Under the pieces are notes generated by a model. It had not been told where the DNA came from, ran no database searches, and worked only from the letters and a program-made list of their open reading frames with translations. From JAQGMO01 sp050954505 (GTDB lineage Bacteria; Pseudomonadota; Gammaproteobacteria; Burkholderiales; Burkholderiaceae_D): 48,021 bases of DNA. Where the stretch lies: the NCBI GenBank assembly GCA_050954505.1, contig JBPBPY010000507.1:1-48021 (forward strand). Direction: 5' to 3'. Below, in pieces: positions 1-8,451 of the stretch (positions are counted from its first letter, which is position 1; every line of letters begins with the position of its first letter). The position numbers and the translations under genes were made by a program.

Positions 1-2
1 GA

Positions 3-134
3 AAATTTTTGGTGCGCTATCGCCTGCGCCTCAACAATGCCGGCACGTTCCAGCTCCCTGCCAGCAGAGTGGAGGCGATGTATGCGCCGGAGATGTTTGC
101 CGAAGCGCCCAATGCCGTGCTGACGGTGAACTAG
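3..134 (+). CDS. C-terminal end of a bacterial alpha-2-macroglobulin family protein (partial)
   Basis: The frame opens at the window edge and ends at TAG 132-134. It encodes about 43 residues, including RYRLRLNNAGTF and VEAMYAPEMFAEAP, which resemble the extreme C-terminus of large periplasmic/lipoprotein alpha-2-macroglobulins (YfhM type). In proteobacteria this gene is very often followed by pbpC, as here (5 bp gap). Such proteins are thought to trap attacking proteases while PBP1C repairs peptidoglycan. Only the tail is visible, so the identification rests on this short motif plus the neighbour. Confidence 0.7.
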   Translation, partial: KFLVRYRLRLNNAGTFQLPASRVEAMYAPEMFAEAPNAVLTVN

Positions 135-139
135 CGGCC

Positions 140-2548
140 ATGGCCAGAGCCTGCCAATTGCCTCCGGAAACCTGCGTCCATGACAATGCATGGTTTCGGC
201 AGGCGCGCATTGCATCGCGCATACAGGTACATGGCCCCTGGCGTGGCAAGGCACGGGGGGCGGCCAGGGCAATGCTGCTCGGCTGCGCCTTCCTGTGCGC
301 CCTCATGCCGCCGGTTGCCGGCATGGCACAGGTGCCGACATTTGCCCAGGTGCGGCGCGACTACCTGCCCTCGGACGCCGTGCTGCTGGACCGCCATGGC
401 CAGCCGCTGCAGCAACTGCGCCTGGAGCTGCGCCGGCGCCGGCTTGAATGGGTTGCGCTGGCAGATGTCTCACCGGCGCTGCGTCTGGCCTTGCTCGTCT
501 CCGAAGACCGGCGTTTCTACGAACACGCCGGCGTGGACTGGCAGGCGGTGGCTGCGGCAGCCTGGTCCAACTTGTGGAACACGCGTACGCGTGGCGCGTC
601 CACCCTTACCATGCAGCTGGCTGGACTGCTCGATGATGCGGTCCGCCGTGGCGCCGCACCGCGCAGCACGCGGCAAAAGCTTTCCCAGGTAATGCTGGCA
701 CAAGCGCTGGAACGCCACTGGCGCAAGGACCAGATACTGGAAGCCTACCTGAACCTGGTCAGCTTTCGCGGTGAACTCGCGGGCGTCTCTGCCCTGGCGC
801 GCGTGCTGTTCGACAAACATCCAAGCGGCCTCGATGAACTGGAAGCGGCGCTGGCGGTGGCGCTGATCAGGGCACCCAACGCGCCGCCGGCCAAGGTGGC
901 GCAGCGTGCCTGCATCATCTACCGCCAGCAGCAAGCTGCCAAGGCGGCAGGGTTTGCCGCACAGGCCGGCAGTGGAAAGGCCGGCGTGTCGTGCGCGCCG
1001 CTCGAAGGGCTGGCAGCATTGCGCCTGGCGCCTCTTGCAGGTGCCAGGGCCGCACCGTTCCAGCTCGGTGCCGGCGCTGGCTCGCTGGCGCCGCAGCTTG
1101 CACCTCACCTGGCCAGGCGGCTGTTAAAGCGCGGCACCGCCACGCTGGTGTCGTCGCTGGACGCCGGCCTGCAGCGCTACGCACGCGACAGCCTGTTGCG
1201 CCACCTTGCCGCCCTGAGCGGGCGCAATGTCGAGGACGGTGCCGTGCTGGTGCTCGACAACGCCAGTGGCGAGGTGCTGGCCTGGGTTGGCTCCAGTGGC
1301 GCTCTCTCGGGGGCTGCCGAGGTCGATGGCGTACTGGCACTGCGCCAGGCCGGTTCGACCCTCAAGCCCTTTCTGTATGCGCTGGCAATCGAACACAAAT
1401 GGCTGACTGCCGCCAGCGTGCTGGACGATTCGCCGCTGAACCTGCCGACCGGCGCCGGCATGTATGTACCGCAGAATTACGACCGCAATTTCAAGGGGCC
1501 GGTCAGCTTGCGCACAGCGCTGGCTTCGTCGCTGAATGTGCCAGCGGTGCGCACGCTGGTGACGGTCACGCCGGGGCGCTTGTTTGCGCGCTTGCAGCAG
1601 CTTGGTTTCGCCTTGCGGGAGTCGGGAGAGTACTACGGCTACAGCCTGGCGCTGGGCAGCGCCGATGTCAGCCTGCTGGCGCTGGTCAATGCCTACCGCA
1701 CACTGGCCAACCAGGGCCGCCATGGGCCAGTACGCTATGTACCGGGTCAGGGGGCGCCGGCGCCTTCGGCATCCCCAGTGTCGCCGCCGCTGTCCGGGCA
1801 AGGCGCCGTCATCGACCCGGCGGCCGCCTTCATCATTGCCGACATCCTGGCTGATCGCAGCGCCCGCGCCCGCACCTTCGGACTGGAAAATGCGCTGGCC
1901 ACGCGCAACTGGAGCGCGGTCAAGACCGGCACCTCCCGGGACATGCGCGACAACTGGTGCATCGGTTTTTCAAGCAGGTACACCGTCGGCGTCTGGGTCG
2001 GCAATGCTTCCGGCGCGCCGATGCGAGATGTTTCCGGCGTCACTGGCGCCGCCCCGGTCTGGCAAGACATCATGCATTACCTGCATGCGGGACAGGCCGC
2101 AGCGGATGCACCCGCCGTTGCACCAGGTGTCCTGGCACTGACGATTCGCTACCAGGATGCAATGGAGCCGCAGCGGCGCGAGTACTTCATGGCCGGCACG
2201 CAACAGTCGGTCATTCACGCCGTGACAGCGGCCGATGCCGGCGCTGCCATCACCTCGCCCACTGACGGAATGCTGGTGGCGCTCGATCCGGACATGCCCG
2301 TGCCGCGCCAGCGCCTGCGTTTTTCCGCCAACGCCGGCACTCGCCACGGTGCCGGCTGGCGCCTCGATGGCAAGCCATTGCCGCCCGCTGCCGGGGAAAC
2401 TGTCCAGGCTCGGGACTTGGCCTATGACTGGTTGCCGTGGCCTGGCAAGCATGTGCTGGAATTGCTCGGGCCTGACGGCTCGGTACAGGACAGGGTGGCA
2501 TTCGAGGTTCGCGGTTCTATTGCAGACAAGTCGAAGGAAGAGCGTTGA
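140..2548 (+). CDS. pbpC: Penicillin-binding protein 1C (bifunctional glycosyltransferase/transpeptidase)
   Basis: The 802-aa product polymerises lipid II and was classed as a transpeptidase; it acts at the periplasmic face of the inner membrane. A hydrophobic segment (about residues 44-62) serves as signal anchor. The GT51 domain shows SEDRRFYEHAGVDW (about residue 120) and RGASTLTMQL. The transpeptidase domain shows the SxxK motif as STLK (about 405), the SxN motif as SLN in SSLNVPAVR, and KTGTS (about 594). The last 100 residues match the BiPBP_C domain of PBP1C proteins. The ATG at 140 lies 5 bp after the alpha-2-macroglobulin stop. A later ATG at 272 is possible, but it would remove the basic n-region. 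A strong terminator follows at 2732. Confidence 0.93.
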   Translation: MARACQLPPETCVHDNAWFRQARIASRIQVHGPWRGKARGAARAMLLGCAFLCALMPPVAGMAQVPTFAQVRRDYLPSDAVLLDRHGQPLQQLRLELRRRRLEWVALADVSPALRLALLVSEDRRFYEHAGVDWQAVAAAAWSNLWNTRTRGASTLTMQLAGLLDDAVRRGAAPRSTRQKLSQVMLAQALERHWRKDQILEAYLNLVSFRGELAGVSALARVLFDKHPSGLDELEAALAVALIRAPNAPPAKVAQRACIIYRQQQAAKAAGFAAQAGSGKAGVSCAPLEGLAALRLAPLAGARAAPFQLGAGAGSLAPQLAPHLARRLLKRGTATLVSSLDAGLQRYARDSLLRHLAALSGRNVEDGAVLVLDNASGEVLAWVGSSGALSGAAEVDGVLALRQAGSTLKPFLYALAIEHKWLTAASVLDDSPLNLPTGAGMYVPQNYDRNFKGPVSLRTALASSLNVPAVRTLVTVTPGRLFARLQQLGFALRESGEYYGYSLALGSADVSLLALVNAYRTLANQGRHGPVRYVPGQGAPAPSASPVSPPLSGQGAVIDPAAAFIIADILADRSARARTFGLENALATRNWSAVKTGTSRDMRDNWCIGFSSRYTVGVWVGNASGAPMRDVSGVTGAAPVWQDIMHYLHAGQAAADAPAVAPGVLALTIRYQDAMEPQRREYFMAGTQQSVIHAVTAADAGAAITSPTDGMLVALDPDMPVPRQRLRFSANAGTRHGAGWRLDGKPLPPAAGETVQARDLAYDWLPWPGKHVLELLGPDGSVQDRVAFEVRGSIADKSKEER

Positions 2549-2731
2549 TGCGATCACAATGTCATATGTGAAAGACACCCTGGCCCATGCGTTGCGGTGT
2601 TGTGTCAACAAGCTTGTTGATATGTGTAATAAGAACTTGATTTTTTATTTTAAATATTGCTTAATATCAATTAAGGCTGACGAACAAATCCCGGACTTCC
2701 GATAGGCGCAAGATAGCGCCGGCTTTCATCA

Positions 2732-2755
2732 CCCCCCGGTCAGCGGGGGGTTTTT
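2732..2755 (+). terminator. Rho-independent terminator downstream of pbpC
   Basis: Six C (2732-2737), a 7-nt loop and six G (2745-2750) form a perfect G/C stem followed by TTTTT (2751-2755). It ends the alpha-2-macroglobulin/pbpC unit. The 180 bp between the pbpC stop and this stem are AT-rich and hold no convincing gene. Confidence 0.93.
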
Positions 2756-2824
2756 GCAAGCGAATGAAAAATATCGAAGTCTGGATACGCAAGGTGTTGG
2801 GGATCGATTAGGAGACGGGCAATA

Positions 2825-3061
2825 GTGACAAACCTCAACTTGAGCACCGAAGAACATCTGCAGGAAACTGCGCAGGAAACCTCGGGCCAGCATTTCGTAC
2901 GACGTGATTTTTTCAGCGCCAATATTGTCGAGTTAGGCATTTCACTGCAGGAAGATTTCGGCACCCGCTATGCCGCGAAATTTCTCAAGGATAACTGGAT
3001 TACGCTCGATGTCGCCGCCCGTGTGTTGCTGCGGCCTGATCAGCGCCGCGCCTATCATTAG
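2825..3061 (+). CDS. Small hypothetical protein (78 aa)
   Basis: I do not recognise this protein. A GTG start at 2825 is preceded by GGAGACGGGCAATA, a usable ribosome-binding site (GGAGA), and the frame ends at 3061. The N-terminal third is rich in Glu/Thr/Gln. The C-terminal part (NIVELGISLQEDFGTRYAA, then a segment ending LLRPDQRRAYH) looks like a compact helical fold. There is no signal peptide or membrane segment. It stands alone between the pbpC terminator and the cupin gene. Coding potential is supported by the ribosome-binding site and by composition matching the genome. Function is unknown. Confidence 0.6.
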   Translation: MTNLNLSTEEHLQETAQETSGQHFVRRDFFSANIVELGISLQEDFGTRYAAKFLKDNWITLDVAARVLLRPDQRRAYH

Positions 3062-3142
3062 CGCATCCGGCAAGGTTCAGGAACAATTATTGCATCAATA
3101 AAGATGTAATCCTGTTCCGATGAACCATTACGGAGGCCAGCC

Positions 3143-3565
3143 ATGTCCGATGTTCCTGCAACGCGGTTTTCCCATGTCAAGCCTGGCGATACGCAGTTCG
3201 AACCGGGCGGCCTGCGCGATTTTTTCCTTTACCGCGACCTCGGCATTGCCGATGCCACCAAGGGGCGGGTGATTGCGCACCTTGTGAAGGCAAACCTTGC
3301 ACCTGAAAAGGGCACTGGCTGGCACCGTCATGAAGCGCAATTCCAGATCGTGATCATGACCAAGGGCTGGGCGCGCTTCATGTATGAAGACCGCGACACG
3401 CTGGTCGAGGCTAGCGATGTGGTACACCAGATGCCCGGCATTCGCCATTTCCTGTTCGACTATTCGCCTGACATGGAGTACCTGGAAATCGTCGGTCCGG
3501 CCGACTTCAAGTCCATCGATGTCGAAGCGCCTTGTGCTGTGCCCGAACCCACACCGTGGAAATGA
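3143..3565 (+). CDS. Cupin-domain protein
   Basis: The 140-aa protein starts at an ATG with a good ribosome-binding site (GGAGG, 3132-3136). It has the single-domain cupin_2 pattern: GTGWHRHEAQFQIVIMTKGW supplies the first conserved motif, with His ligands HRH and a following Gln/Glu region, and MPGIRHFLFDYSPDMEYLEI supplies the second, with a histidine. This suggests a metal-binding beta-barrel. Substrate cannot be inferred; cupins of this size include sugar isomerase-like proteins, small dioxygenases and sensors. It converges on the GST gene with only 15 bp between stops. No signal peptide is present, so it is probably cytoplasmic. Confidence 0.85.
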   Translation: MSDVPATRFSHVKPGDTQFEPGGLRDFFLYRDLGIADATKGRVIAHLVKANLAPEKGTGWHRHEAQFQIVIMTKGWARFMYEDRDTLVEASDVVHQMPGIRHFLFDYSPDMEYLEIVGPADFKSIDVEAPCAVPEPTPWK

Positions 3566-3580
3566 CAGCCGCCTGGCTGC

Positions 3581-4237
3581 TCAGAATTCTGCATCCAGAC
3601 TTTCGACCTCATCGGCCTCTGCCAGTGCAGCGGCAATCCATTCCTGCATTGCCGGCAGGGCCAGGATGGTGGCGCAATAGCCGGCACAGGCCTGGTCGAG
3701 TTTGACGCCATAGGTCTGGAAACGCGTCACCACCGGCGCATACATGGCGTCGGCCATGCAGGGCCTGGCACCGAAGAGGTAGGGGCCGCCATAGGTGGCC
3801 AGACAGTCGCGCCAGATCACCACGATGCGCTCGATGTCGGCCTGGGCACGCGCCCAGATACGAAATTCCTTGTAACGGGCTTTCAGGTTCATTGGCAAAG
3901 CCGAGCGCATGGAGGCAAAGCCGGAATGCATTTCGCCCGAGATGGCGCGGCAATGTGCACGTGCTGCCTTGTCTTCCGGCAGCAAACCGGCCTTGGGTTT
4001 GGCTTCATTGAGGTATTCCGCAATGGCCAGCGTGTCCCAGACGCGGATCTCGCCATGCAGCAGGCAGGGCACCAGGATGGAGGGCGCCAGCAGCAGCAAT
4101 TCGGCACGCATCGATGGATCGTCTGGCGGGATGATCTTTTCCTCGAACGGCAGGCCGGCCAGTTTTGCCAGTAGCCAGCCGCGCATGGACCAGGATGAAT
4201 AATTCTTGCTGCTGATGGTGAGTGTGGCGCGCGCCAT
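3581..4237 (-). CDS. Glutathione S-transferase family protein
   Basis: The 218-aa protein has an N-terminal thioredoxin-like domain with SSKNYSSWSMRGWL, where one of the Ser/Tyr residues is the probable catalytic group. PSILVPCLLHGEIRVWDTLA follows, containing the cis-Pro (VP) and the glutathione gamma-Glu contact region (here DT instead of ES). The C-terminal helical domain contains GGPYLFGARPCMADAMYAPV, the usual N-capping and hydrophobic staple region with the conserved Asp. The ATG at 4237 is preceded by AGGAG. Length and layout fit bacterial GSTs near the maleylacetoacetate isomerase/zeta group. The specific substrate is unknown. Confidence 0.9.
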   Translation of the reverse strand: MARATLTISSKNYSSWSMRGWLLAKLAGLPFEEKIIPPDDPSMRAELLLLAPSILVPCLLHGEIRVWDTLAIAEYLNEAKPKAGLLPEDKAARAHCRAISGEMHSGFASMRSALPMNLKARYKEFRIWARAQADIERIVVIWRDCLATYGGPYLFGARPCMADAMYAPVVTRFQTYGVKLDQACAGYCATILALPAMQEWIAAALAEADEVESLDAEF

Positions 4238-4429
4238 GTCGTGCTCCTGTTGTCATGGGTCCCATGGAAGGACAGACTGTCTGAATGGCGAACCACGGCA
4301 TTGGTCCGCTTGGACGCAGGTTCACGCAAGCGGCGTGCCAGTAGTCAGGGCCGCGGCATGGCGCGGTCCTTGCTCCGGAAAGTGCAGGGCTGTGACGCAG
4401 GCATGGGCTTGCGCCGGGACGCCATGCAT

Positions 4430-4526
4430 AGCTGATGCGGCTGATGCAGTCGATGCAGCTGATGCAGATTGCGCAACTCACGCATGCAGCCCACCAGGCT
4501 CGTGCAGCTTGCACAGCTGATGCAGT
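4430..4526. repeat. Degenerate CTGATGCAG repeats in the GST-phaZ intergenic region
   Basis: Between the divergent GST and phaZ starts, the motif (G)CTGATGCAG or close variants (CGATGCAG, CGTGCAGCTTG) recurs at least five times. The last copy lies just before the phaZ ribosome-binding site. The repeats are imperfect and in one orientation. The rest of 4238-4429 shows no gene. A reading frame runs through the repeats into phaZ, but it is low-complexity and is not taken as coding. Confidence 0.6.
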
Positions 4527-4540
4527 ACTCAGGAGTGACC

Positions 4541-5764
4541 ATGCAATACCAGGCCTTTCAAGCGCATGCCGATTTCATGGAGCCGGTGCGCCAGCTGGCA
4601 GCCCACACCAGCGCTGCACTTGCCCATCCGATGTTTGCGCAACATCCCCTGGCGCGCAGCCTCGCTGCCGCTCTCGGCGTGTTCTCGGCAGCGCGCATGA
4701 CGCACCAGCGCGTGGCCTTCGGCATACACGAGGTCGAACTCGGCGGCAACCCGGACCGCAAGGTTGCGGTGCATGAAGAAGTGGTGGCGACGCTGCCATT
4801 TGCCAAGCTGGTGCATTTCCGCCGCGAAGGCGTCGACCTGCCGCAGCCGCGGGTTTTGATTGCCGCACCCATGTCGGGTCACTTTGCCACGCTGCTGCGC
4901 GACACCGTCAAGGTGATGCTGCAGGACCATGACGTCTATATCACCGACTGGCACAATGCGCGCGACGTGCCGCTCTCCGAGGGCCGCTTCGGACTCGATG
5001 AATACACCGCCTACCTGATCGATTTTCTCGAACGCATCGGACCGGGGTCACATCTGATGGCAATATGCCAGCCGTGCGTCTCGGCGCTGGCGGCCGTCTC
5101 GGTGATGGCGGCAGATAAAAACCCGGCGCAGCCAGCCAGCATGATCTTGATGGCCGGACCCATTGACTGCCGCATCAATCCCACCAAGGTCAACGCACTG
5201 GCAATGGGCAAGCCGTATTCCTGGTTCGAACAGAACCTGATCAGCCGGGTCCCGTTCGGCCATGCCGGGGCGCAGCGCCCGGTGTACCCTGGTTTCCTGC
5301 AGCTGACCGCCTTCATGAGCATGAATCTGCCACGTCATATCGATGCGTTTCGGGGACTGCACCGCGACCTGCTCGACGGCGAAATTGAAAAGGCCGACAC
5401 CACGCGGGCATTCTATGAAGAATATTTTGCCGTGCTCGACATGACGGCCGAGTTTTACCTGGAAACCATCAAGCATGTTTTTCAGGACCATGACCTGGCG
5501 CGCGGCACCCTGACCTGGCGCGGCCGGCCGGTCGACCCGGGCACGATCCGCCACACCTCGCTGTTGACGGTGGAAGGTGAGCGCGACGACATCTGTGCGC
5601 TGGGCCAGACCATGGCGGCGCAGGATTTGTGCAGCAATATTCCGCCAGTCATGAAGTCGCATCACATGCAGGCCGGCGTCGGCCACTATGGCACCTTCAG
5701 CGGCCGGCGCTGGGCGCGCGAGATCTACCCTCATGTGCGGGAAATGATTTACTCGCGCATGTAG
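4541..5764 (+). CDS. phaZ: Intracellular polyhydroxyalkanoate depolymerase
   Basis: The 407-aa protein belongs to the PhaZ1-type intracellular PHB depolymerases, which mobilise stored polyhydroxybutyrate granules. Signs are RVLIAAPMSGHFATLLRDTV (oxyanion side of the alpha/beta-hydrolase fold), DVYITDWHNARDVP, and the nucleophile region MAICQPCVSALAAV. In this family the nucleophile is cysteine rather than serine. The C-terminal MQAGVGHYGTFSGRRW carries the catalytic histidine. I chose the ATG at 4541, with an AGGAGTGA ribosome-binding site; the frame extends to 4469, but the extra residues come from the GATGCAG repeats. It is monocistronic and implies that the organism stores PHB. Confidence 0.93.
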   Translation: MQYQAFQAHADFMEPVRQLAAHTSAALAHPMFAQHPLARSLAAALGVFSAARMTHQRVAFGIHEVELGGNPDRKVAVHEEVVATLPFAKLVHFRREGVDLPQPRVLIAAPMSGHFATLLRDTVKVMLQDHDVYITDWHNARDVPLSEGRFGLDEYTAYLIDFLERIGPGSHLMAICQPCVSALAAVSVMAADKNPAQPASMILMAGPIDCRINPTKVNALAMGKPYSWFEQNLISRVPFGHAGAQRPVYPGFLQLTAFMSMNLPRHIDAFRGLHRDLLDGEIEKADTTRAFYEEYFAVLDMTAEFYLETIKHVFQDHDLARGTLTWRGRPVDPGTIRHTSLLTVEGERDDICALGQTMAAQDLCSNIPPVMKSHHMQAGVGHYGTFSGRRWAREIYPHVREMIYSRM

Positions 5765-6196
5765 TTTTCCGCACCTCCGCCGTATGGCGTGGCGCAGAGG
5801 CTTGCACGGCCCCGTGCGCTGGCGCCGGTCATTTATCTCTGCTTCAACCCGTTCCCATTCCCGCTTGCAGCATGCAGCGTTCGGCCGACATTGTCGTGCT
5901 GGATCGTGACGCCGATTGCCCGCACGCTGAAAACAGCGTTCATTGCAGCGCATTACGCCATGCGCAAGGCTGCTCGACGATTCGCTGAAACTGTCGGAAA
6001 TTTTTACACAGGATCGATGACACTGCGGTGCCGATTCTCCAAGTAACTGATTTTAATAAGAAAATTTTTCGGGCATCGATATTGCTTCTATTGGTTTCTG
6101 GATAAATGTAATTACAAGTATGGACGTGAAAGCGCACTGGATTTGCCTTCAAACGATGCACCATCTGGTATCCCTCAGCCGTCAATGGAGAAAGCA
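5765..6196. other. Intergenic region upstream of the PEP-CTERM gene
   Basis: These 432 bp become clearly AT-rich from about 5990 and contain no convincing gene. A short sigma-54-like element lies at 6132-6147 and is listed separately. No terminator-like hairpin with a T-run was found directly after phaZ. Confidence 0.6.
6132..6147 (+). promoter_or_regulatory. Possible sigma-54 (-24/-12) promoter of the PEP-CTERM gene
   Basis: GCGCAC (6132-6137), N5, TTGCC (6143-6147) resembles the sigma-54 consensus TGGCAC-N5-TTGCW. The -12 GC, the CAC and the spacing are right, but the -24 GG is replaced by CG. It lies 50 nt before the start at 6197. In exosortase bacteria, PEP-CTERM genes are often driven by RpoN with the PrsK/PrsR system. 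The -24 mismatch keeps this tentative. Confidence 0.35.
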
Positions 6197-6817
6197 ATGA
6201 TTTCAACTTTTCTCAAACGCAGTGCCGGAATTTTCCTGGCCTGCTGCATGTCCTTGTCCATCGCCTCAGTCGCCCATGCCGGCTTGATTGGCCGTGACCT
6301 CTCCGTCATCTATGCGTTTCCCGACCCGGCAACCGAATACCAGAACTCGAACTCCTTTCCGCCGGAGTTTACCGTCAACGATGAAATCGAGACCGTGCTC
6401 GGCATTGAAGAAACCACGACCTTTTTCATTAATTTCACCGACATGGGATTGACGATCTGGTTCAATACCATCGCCGACTCGCCGACCTTCAATATCGAGG
6501 TATTCAATGGATTGATCTTTACCAAGCTGTCGGCCGACCCGTGGGGGCTGGACGTGGCAAGCATTTCATCCACCTTGATCGGCAACCCCCTGGTCAGTTT
6601 TGTAGGCGACCAGTTGCGCGTGAATTTCAGCGGTTTGAGCTACATGGATGGCGCCGAAGTCGATGTCCAGTTCAAGGACGCCCCGGCAGTCGCCGTGTCC
6701 GAACCTCCGTTATGGAGTTTGCTGCTGCTGGCGCTGCTGCTGAGCCTGGCGGCCAAACGGCTGGCGCGTGCGCGCGTGGCCAGGATGCCGGTCGCGTTTC
6801 CGGCAGCGGCGCGCTGA
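6197..6817 (+). CDS. PEP-CTERM sorting-domain-like secreted protein
   Basis: The 206-aa product has a Sec signal peptide (MISTFLKRS followed by a hydrophobic stretch ending ASVAHA). It then has a beta-rich mature region of unknown function and a C-terminal sorting signal: SEPP (a PEP-box variant), the hydrophobic helix WSLLLLALLLSLAA and a basic tail KRLARARVARM. Proteins with this tripartite tail are substrates of exosortase (EpsH family), processed during export into the extracellular matrix. The ATG at 6197 follows a GGAG ribosome-binding site. An upstream in-frame start at 6143 would fall inside the candidate promoter and is not used. No exosortase is in the window. Confidence 0.75.
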   Translation: MISTFLKRSAGIFLACCMSLSIASVAHAGLIGRDLSVIYAFPDPATEYQNSNSFPPEFTVNDEIETVLGIEETTTFFINFTDMGLTIWFNTIADSPTFNIEVFNGLIFTKLSADPWGLDVASISSTLIGNPLVSFVGDQLRVNFSGLSYMDGAEVDVQFKDAPAVAVSEPPLWSLLLLALLLSLAAKRLARARVARMPVAFPAAAR

Positions 6818-6890
6818 TCACGGCGACGCCTGCCAGCGGGGCAGCTTGTCATGTGACAGAATCGCTCTTTGCCTCTCGATCGCCTATCGC

Positions 6891-8198
6891 ATGATTCATT
6901 CCTCTGCCGCCTACCTTGCCCTGCCACGCCTGGCACAGACTGAACCCGACCTGGAACTGGCCGCCGCGCTGTTTGACCAGCTGCGCGCCATCAGCGCCGC
7001 CAGCGCGGGGGTGACCCGCGACAGCTATGGCGCCGGTGAACAGGGTGCACATGATTTGCTGGCCACGCAGGCCGCTGCGCTGGGGCTGGAGATCAGTACC
7101 GATGCAGCGCTGAACCTGTATCTGACCTTGCCGGGGCGCGAACGCGGTATGCCGATGGTACTGACCGGTTCGCACCTGGACTCGGTGCCCTGCGGCGGCA
7201 ATTACGATGGCGCGGCAGGCGTCGTGGCCGGCCTGGCAGTGCTGGCTGGCTGGGCGCGTGCCGGTTTCGTGCCGCAGTGCGATGTCTGCGTCATGGCCAT
7301 CCGTGCTGAAGAGAGCAACTGGTTTCCGGTTTCCTATGCCGGCAGCAAGGCCGCGCTCGGTTTGCTGCCGGCCAGCGCACTGCAGGCGCAGCGCAGCGAT
7401 AACGGCCGCTCGCTGGCTGCGCACCTGCTCGAGCTGGGCGGCGCGCCGGACCGGGTGGCGGCCGGCGAAGCGTGGCTGACACCGCAGCGTGTTGCCTGTT
7501 TCCTCGAACTGCATATCGAGCAGGGACCCGTGCTGCTGGAAGCCGGCGAAGCCGTCGGCGTTGTCACCGGCATTTGCGGCAGCCGGCGTTATCGGCAGGC
7601 ACACGCTGCCGGCGAATATGCCCATTCGGGAGCCACGCCGCGCAGCCATCGCAAGGACGCCGTGCTCGCCGTGGCGCAGCTGGTGCTGGCCATGCAGCAG
7701 GCCTGGGCGGCGCTGGAGCAGGCTGGCCATGAGCTCACCGTCACTGTCGGCCAATTTGCCACCGACGCGCAGCAGTCCGGTTTCAGCAAGGTTGCCGGGC
7801 GGGTGGATTTTTGCATCGACATCCGTTCGCGCAGTCCCGCTACCTTGCAGGCAATGGATCAGCAGATCGCGCACGCCGTGGCCGACATCGGCGCCTCGAC
7901 CGGTGTGAGGTTTCACATGGGGCCGGTCACCGGCAGCCGGGAGGGCAACATGGATCCAGGGCTGCGCGCGGCTTTTCATGAACTGGCGCAAGGAATGGAT
8001 CTGGCAGTGCGCGACATGCCCAGCGGCGCCGGCCATGATGCAGCCATCTTTGCCGACAGCGGCATCGCCTCTGCAATGCTGTTTGTGCGTAATGCCAATG
8101 GCAGCCACAATCCTGACGAGGCAATGGACTTCGCCGATTTTGCACTTGCCACACGGCTGCTGGCCAGGCTGATGGCCTTGCAGGCATGTCCTGGCTGA
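6891..8198 (+). CDS. Zn-dependent hydantoinase/carbamoylase family amidase (M20)
   Basis: The 435-aa cytoplasmic amidase is of the N-carbamoyl-L-amino acid hydrolase / allantoate amidohydrolase family. Metal and substrate motifs seen in order are GSHLDSVPCGGNYDG (His/Asp ligands), the acidic pair in RAEESNW (the family usually has EEGSRF), FLELHIEQGPVLLEAG, EYAHSGATPRSHRKDA (dimerisation and substrate lid) and MPSGAGHDAAIF. The EESNWF variant changes residues beside the catalytic Glu, but the Glu pair is kept. The frame is open upstream to 6768; the ATG at 6891 is chosen because the family homology begins soon after. No clear ribosome-binding site is seen. It is likely involved in ureide or carbamoyl-amino acid breakdown; exact substrate uncertain. 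Confidence 0.88.
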   Translation: MIHSSAAYLALPRLAQTEPDLELAAALFDQLRAISAASAGVTRDSYGAGEQGAHDLLATQAAALGLEISTDAALNLYLTLPGRERGMPMVLTGSHLDSVPCGGNYDGAAGVVAGLAVLAGWARAGFVPQCDVCVMAIRAEESNWFPVSYAGSKAALGLLPASALQAQRSDNGRSLAAHLLELGGAPDRVAAGEAWLTPQRVACFLELHIEQGPVLLEAGEAVGVVTGICGSRRYRQAHAAGEYAHSGATPRSHRKDAVLAVAQLVLAMQQAWAALEQAGHELTVTVGQFATDAQQSGFSKVAGRVDFCIDIRSRSPATLQAMDQQIAHAVADIGASTGVRFHMGPVTGSREGNMDPGLRAAFHELAQGMDLAVRDMPSGAGHDAAIFADSGIASAMLFVRNANGSHNPDEAMDFADFALATRLLARLMALQACPG

Positions 8199-8283
8199 TC
8201 GGCCCGCAGGCCTGTCAAAAGTCTGCGCAATGGAACCATGCAAAAGTGAAACGCATGAAAAGCCAAGCGCGTGAAAAGCGAAA

Positions 8284-8347
8284 CCGGGGAACGTTGAATC
8301 CGGGGAACGCTGAAGTTAGGGAAAGCTGAAGCCGGGGAAAAGCGAAG
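8284..8347. repeat. Four imperfect 14-18 bp tandem repeats (CCGGGGAAcgcTGAAg)
   Basis: Units begin at about 8284, 8300, 8318 and 8332 and share [c]cGGGgAA-n-n-TGAAg. A shorter GTGAAA/ATGAAA pattern precedes them from 8244. They lie in the convergent gap between the amidase and the 656-aa gene. No open frame of note covers them, and no classic terminator is visible. Confidence 0.6.
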
Positions 8348-8451
8348 ACTGTTTGCCATCCTGCCAGGCCCGCGCTGGTCGCCCGGTCGCAGGCAGGGAG
8401 GCCAAGATCGACCACGCCTGATCATGTCTCAGTACATTGTGGCGGCGATGC

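Noticed and set aside
8232..8259. GGAACC-N15-GCATGAA on the plus strand as another hrp box
   Set aside because: The CAC core is CAT, and the element points into the 3' end of the opposite-strand 656-aa gene with no gene to drive.
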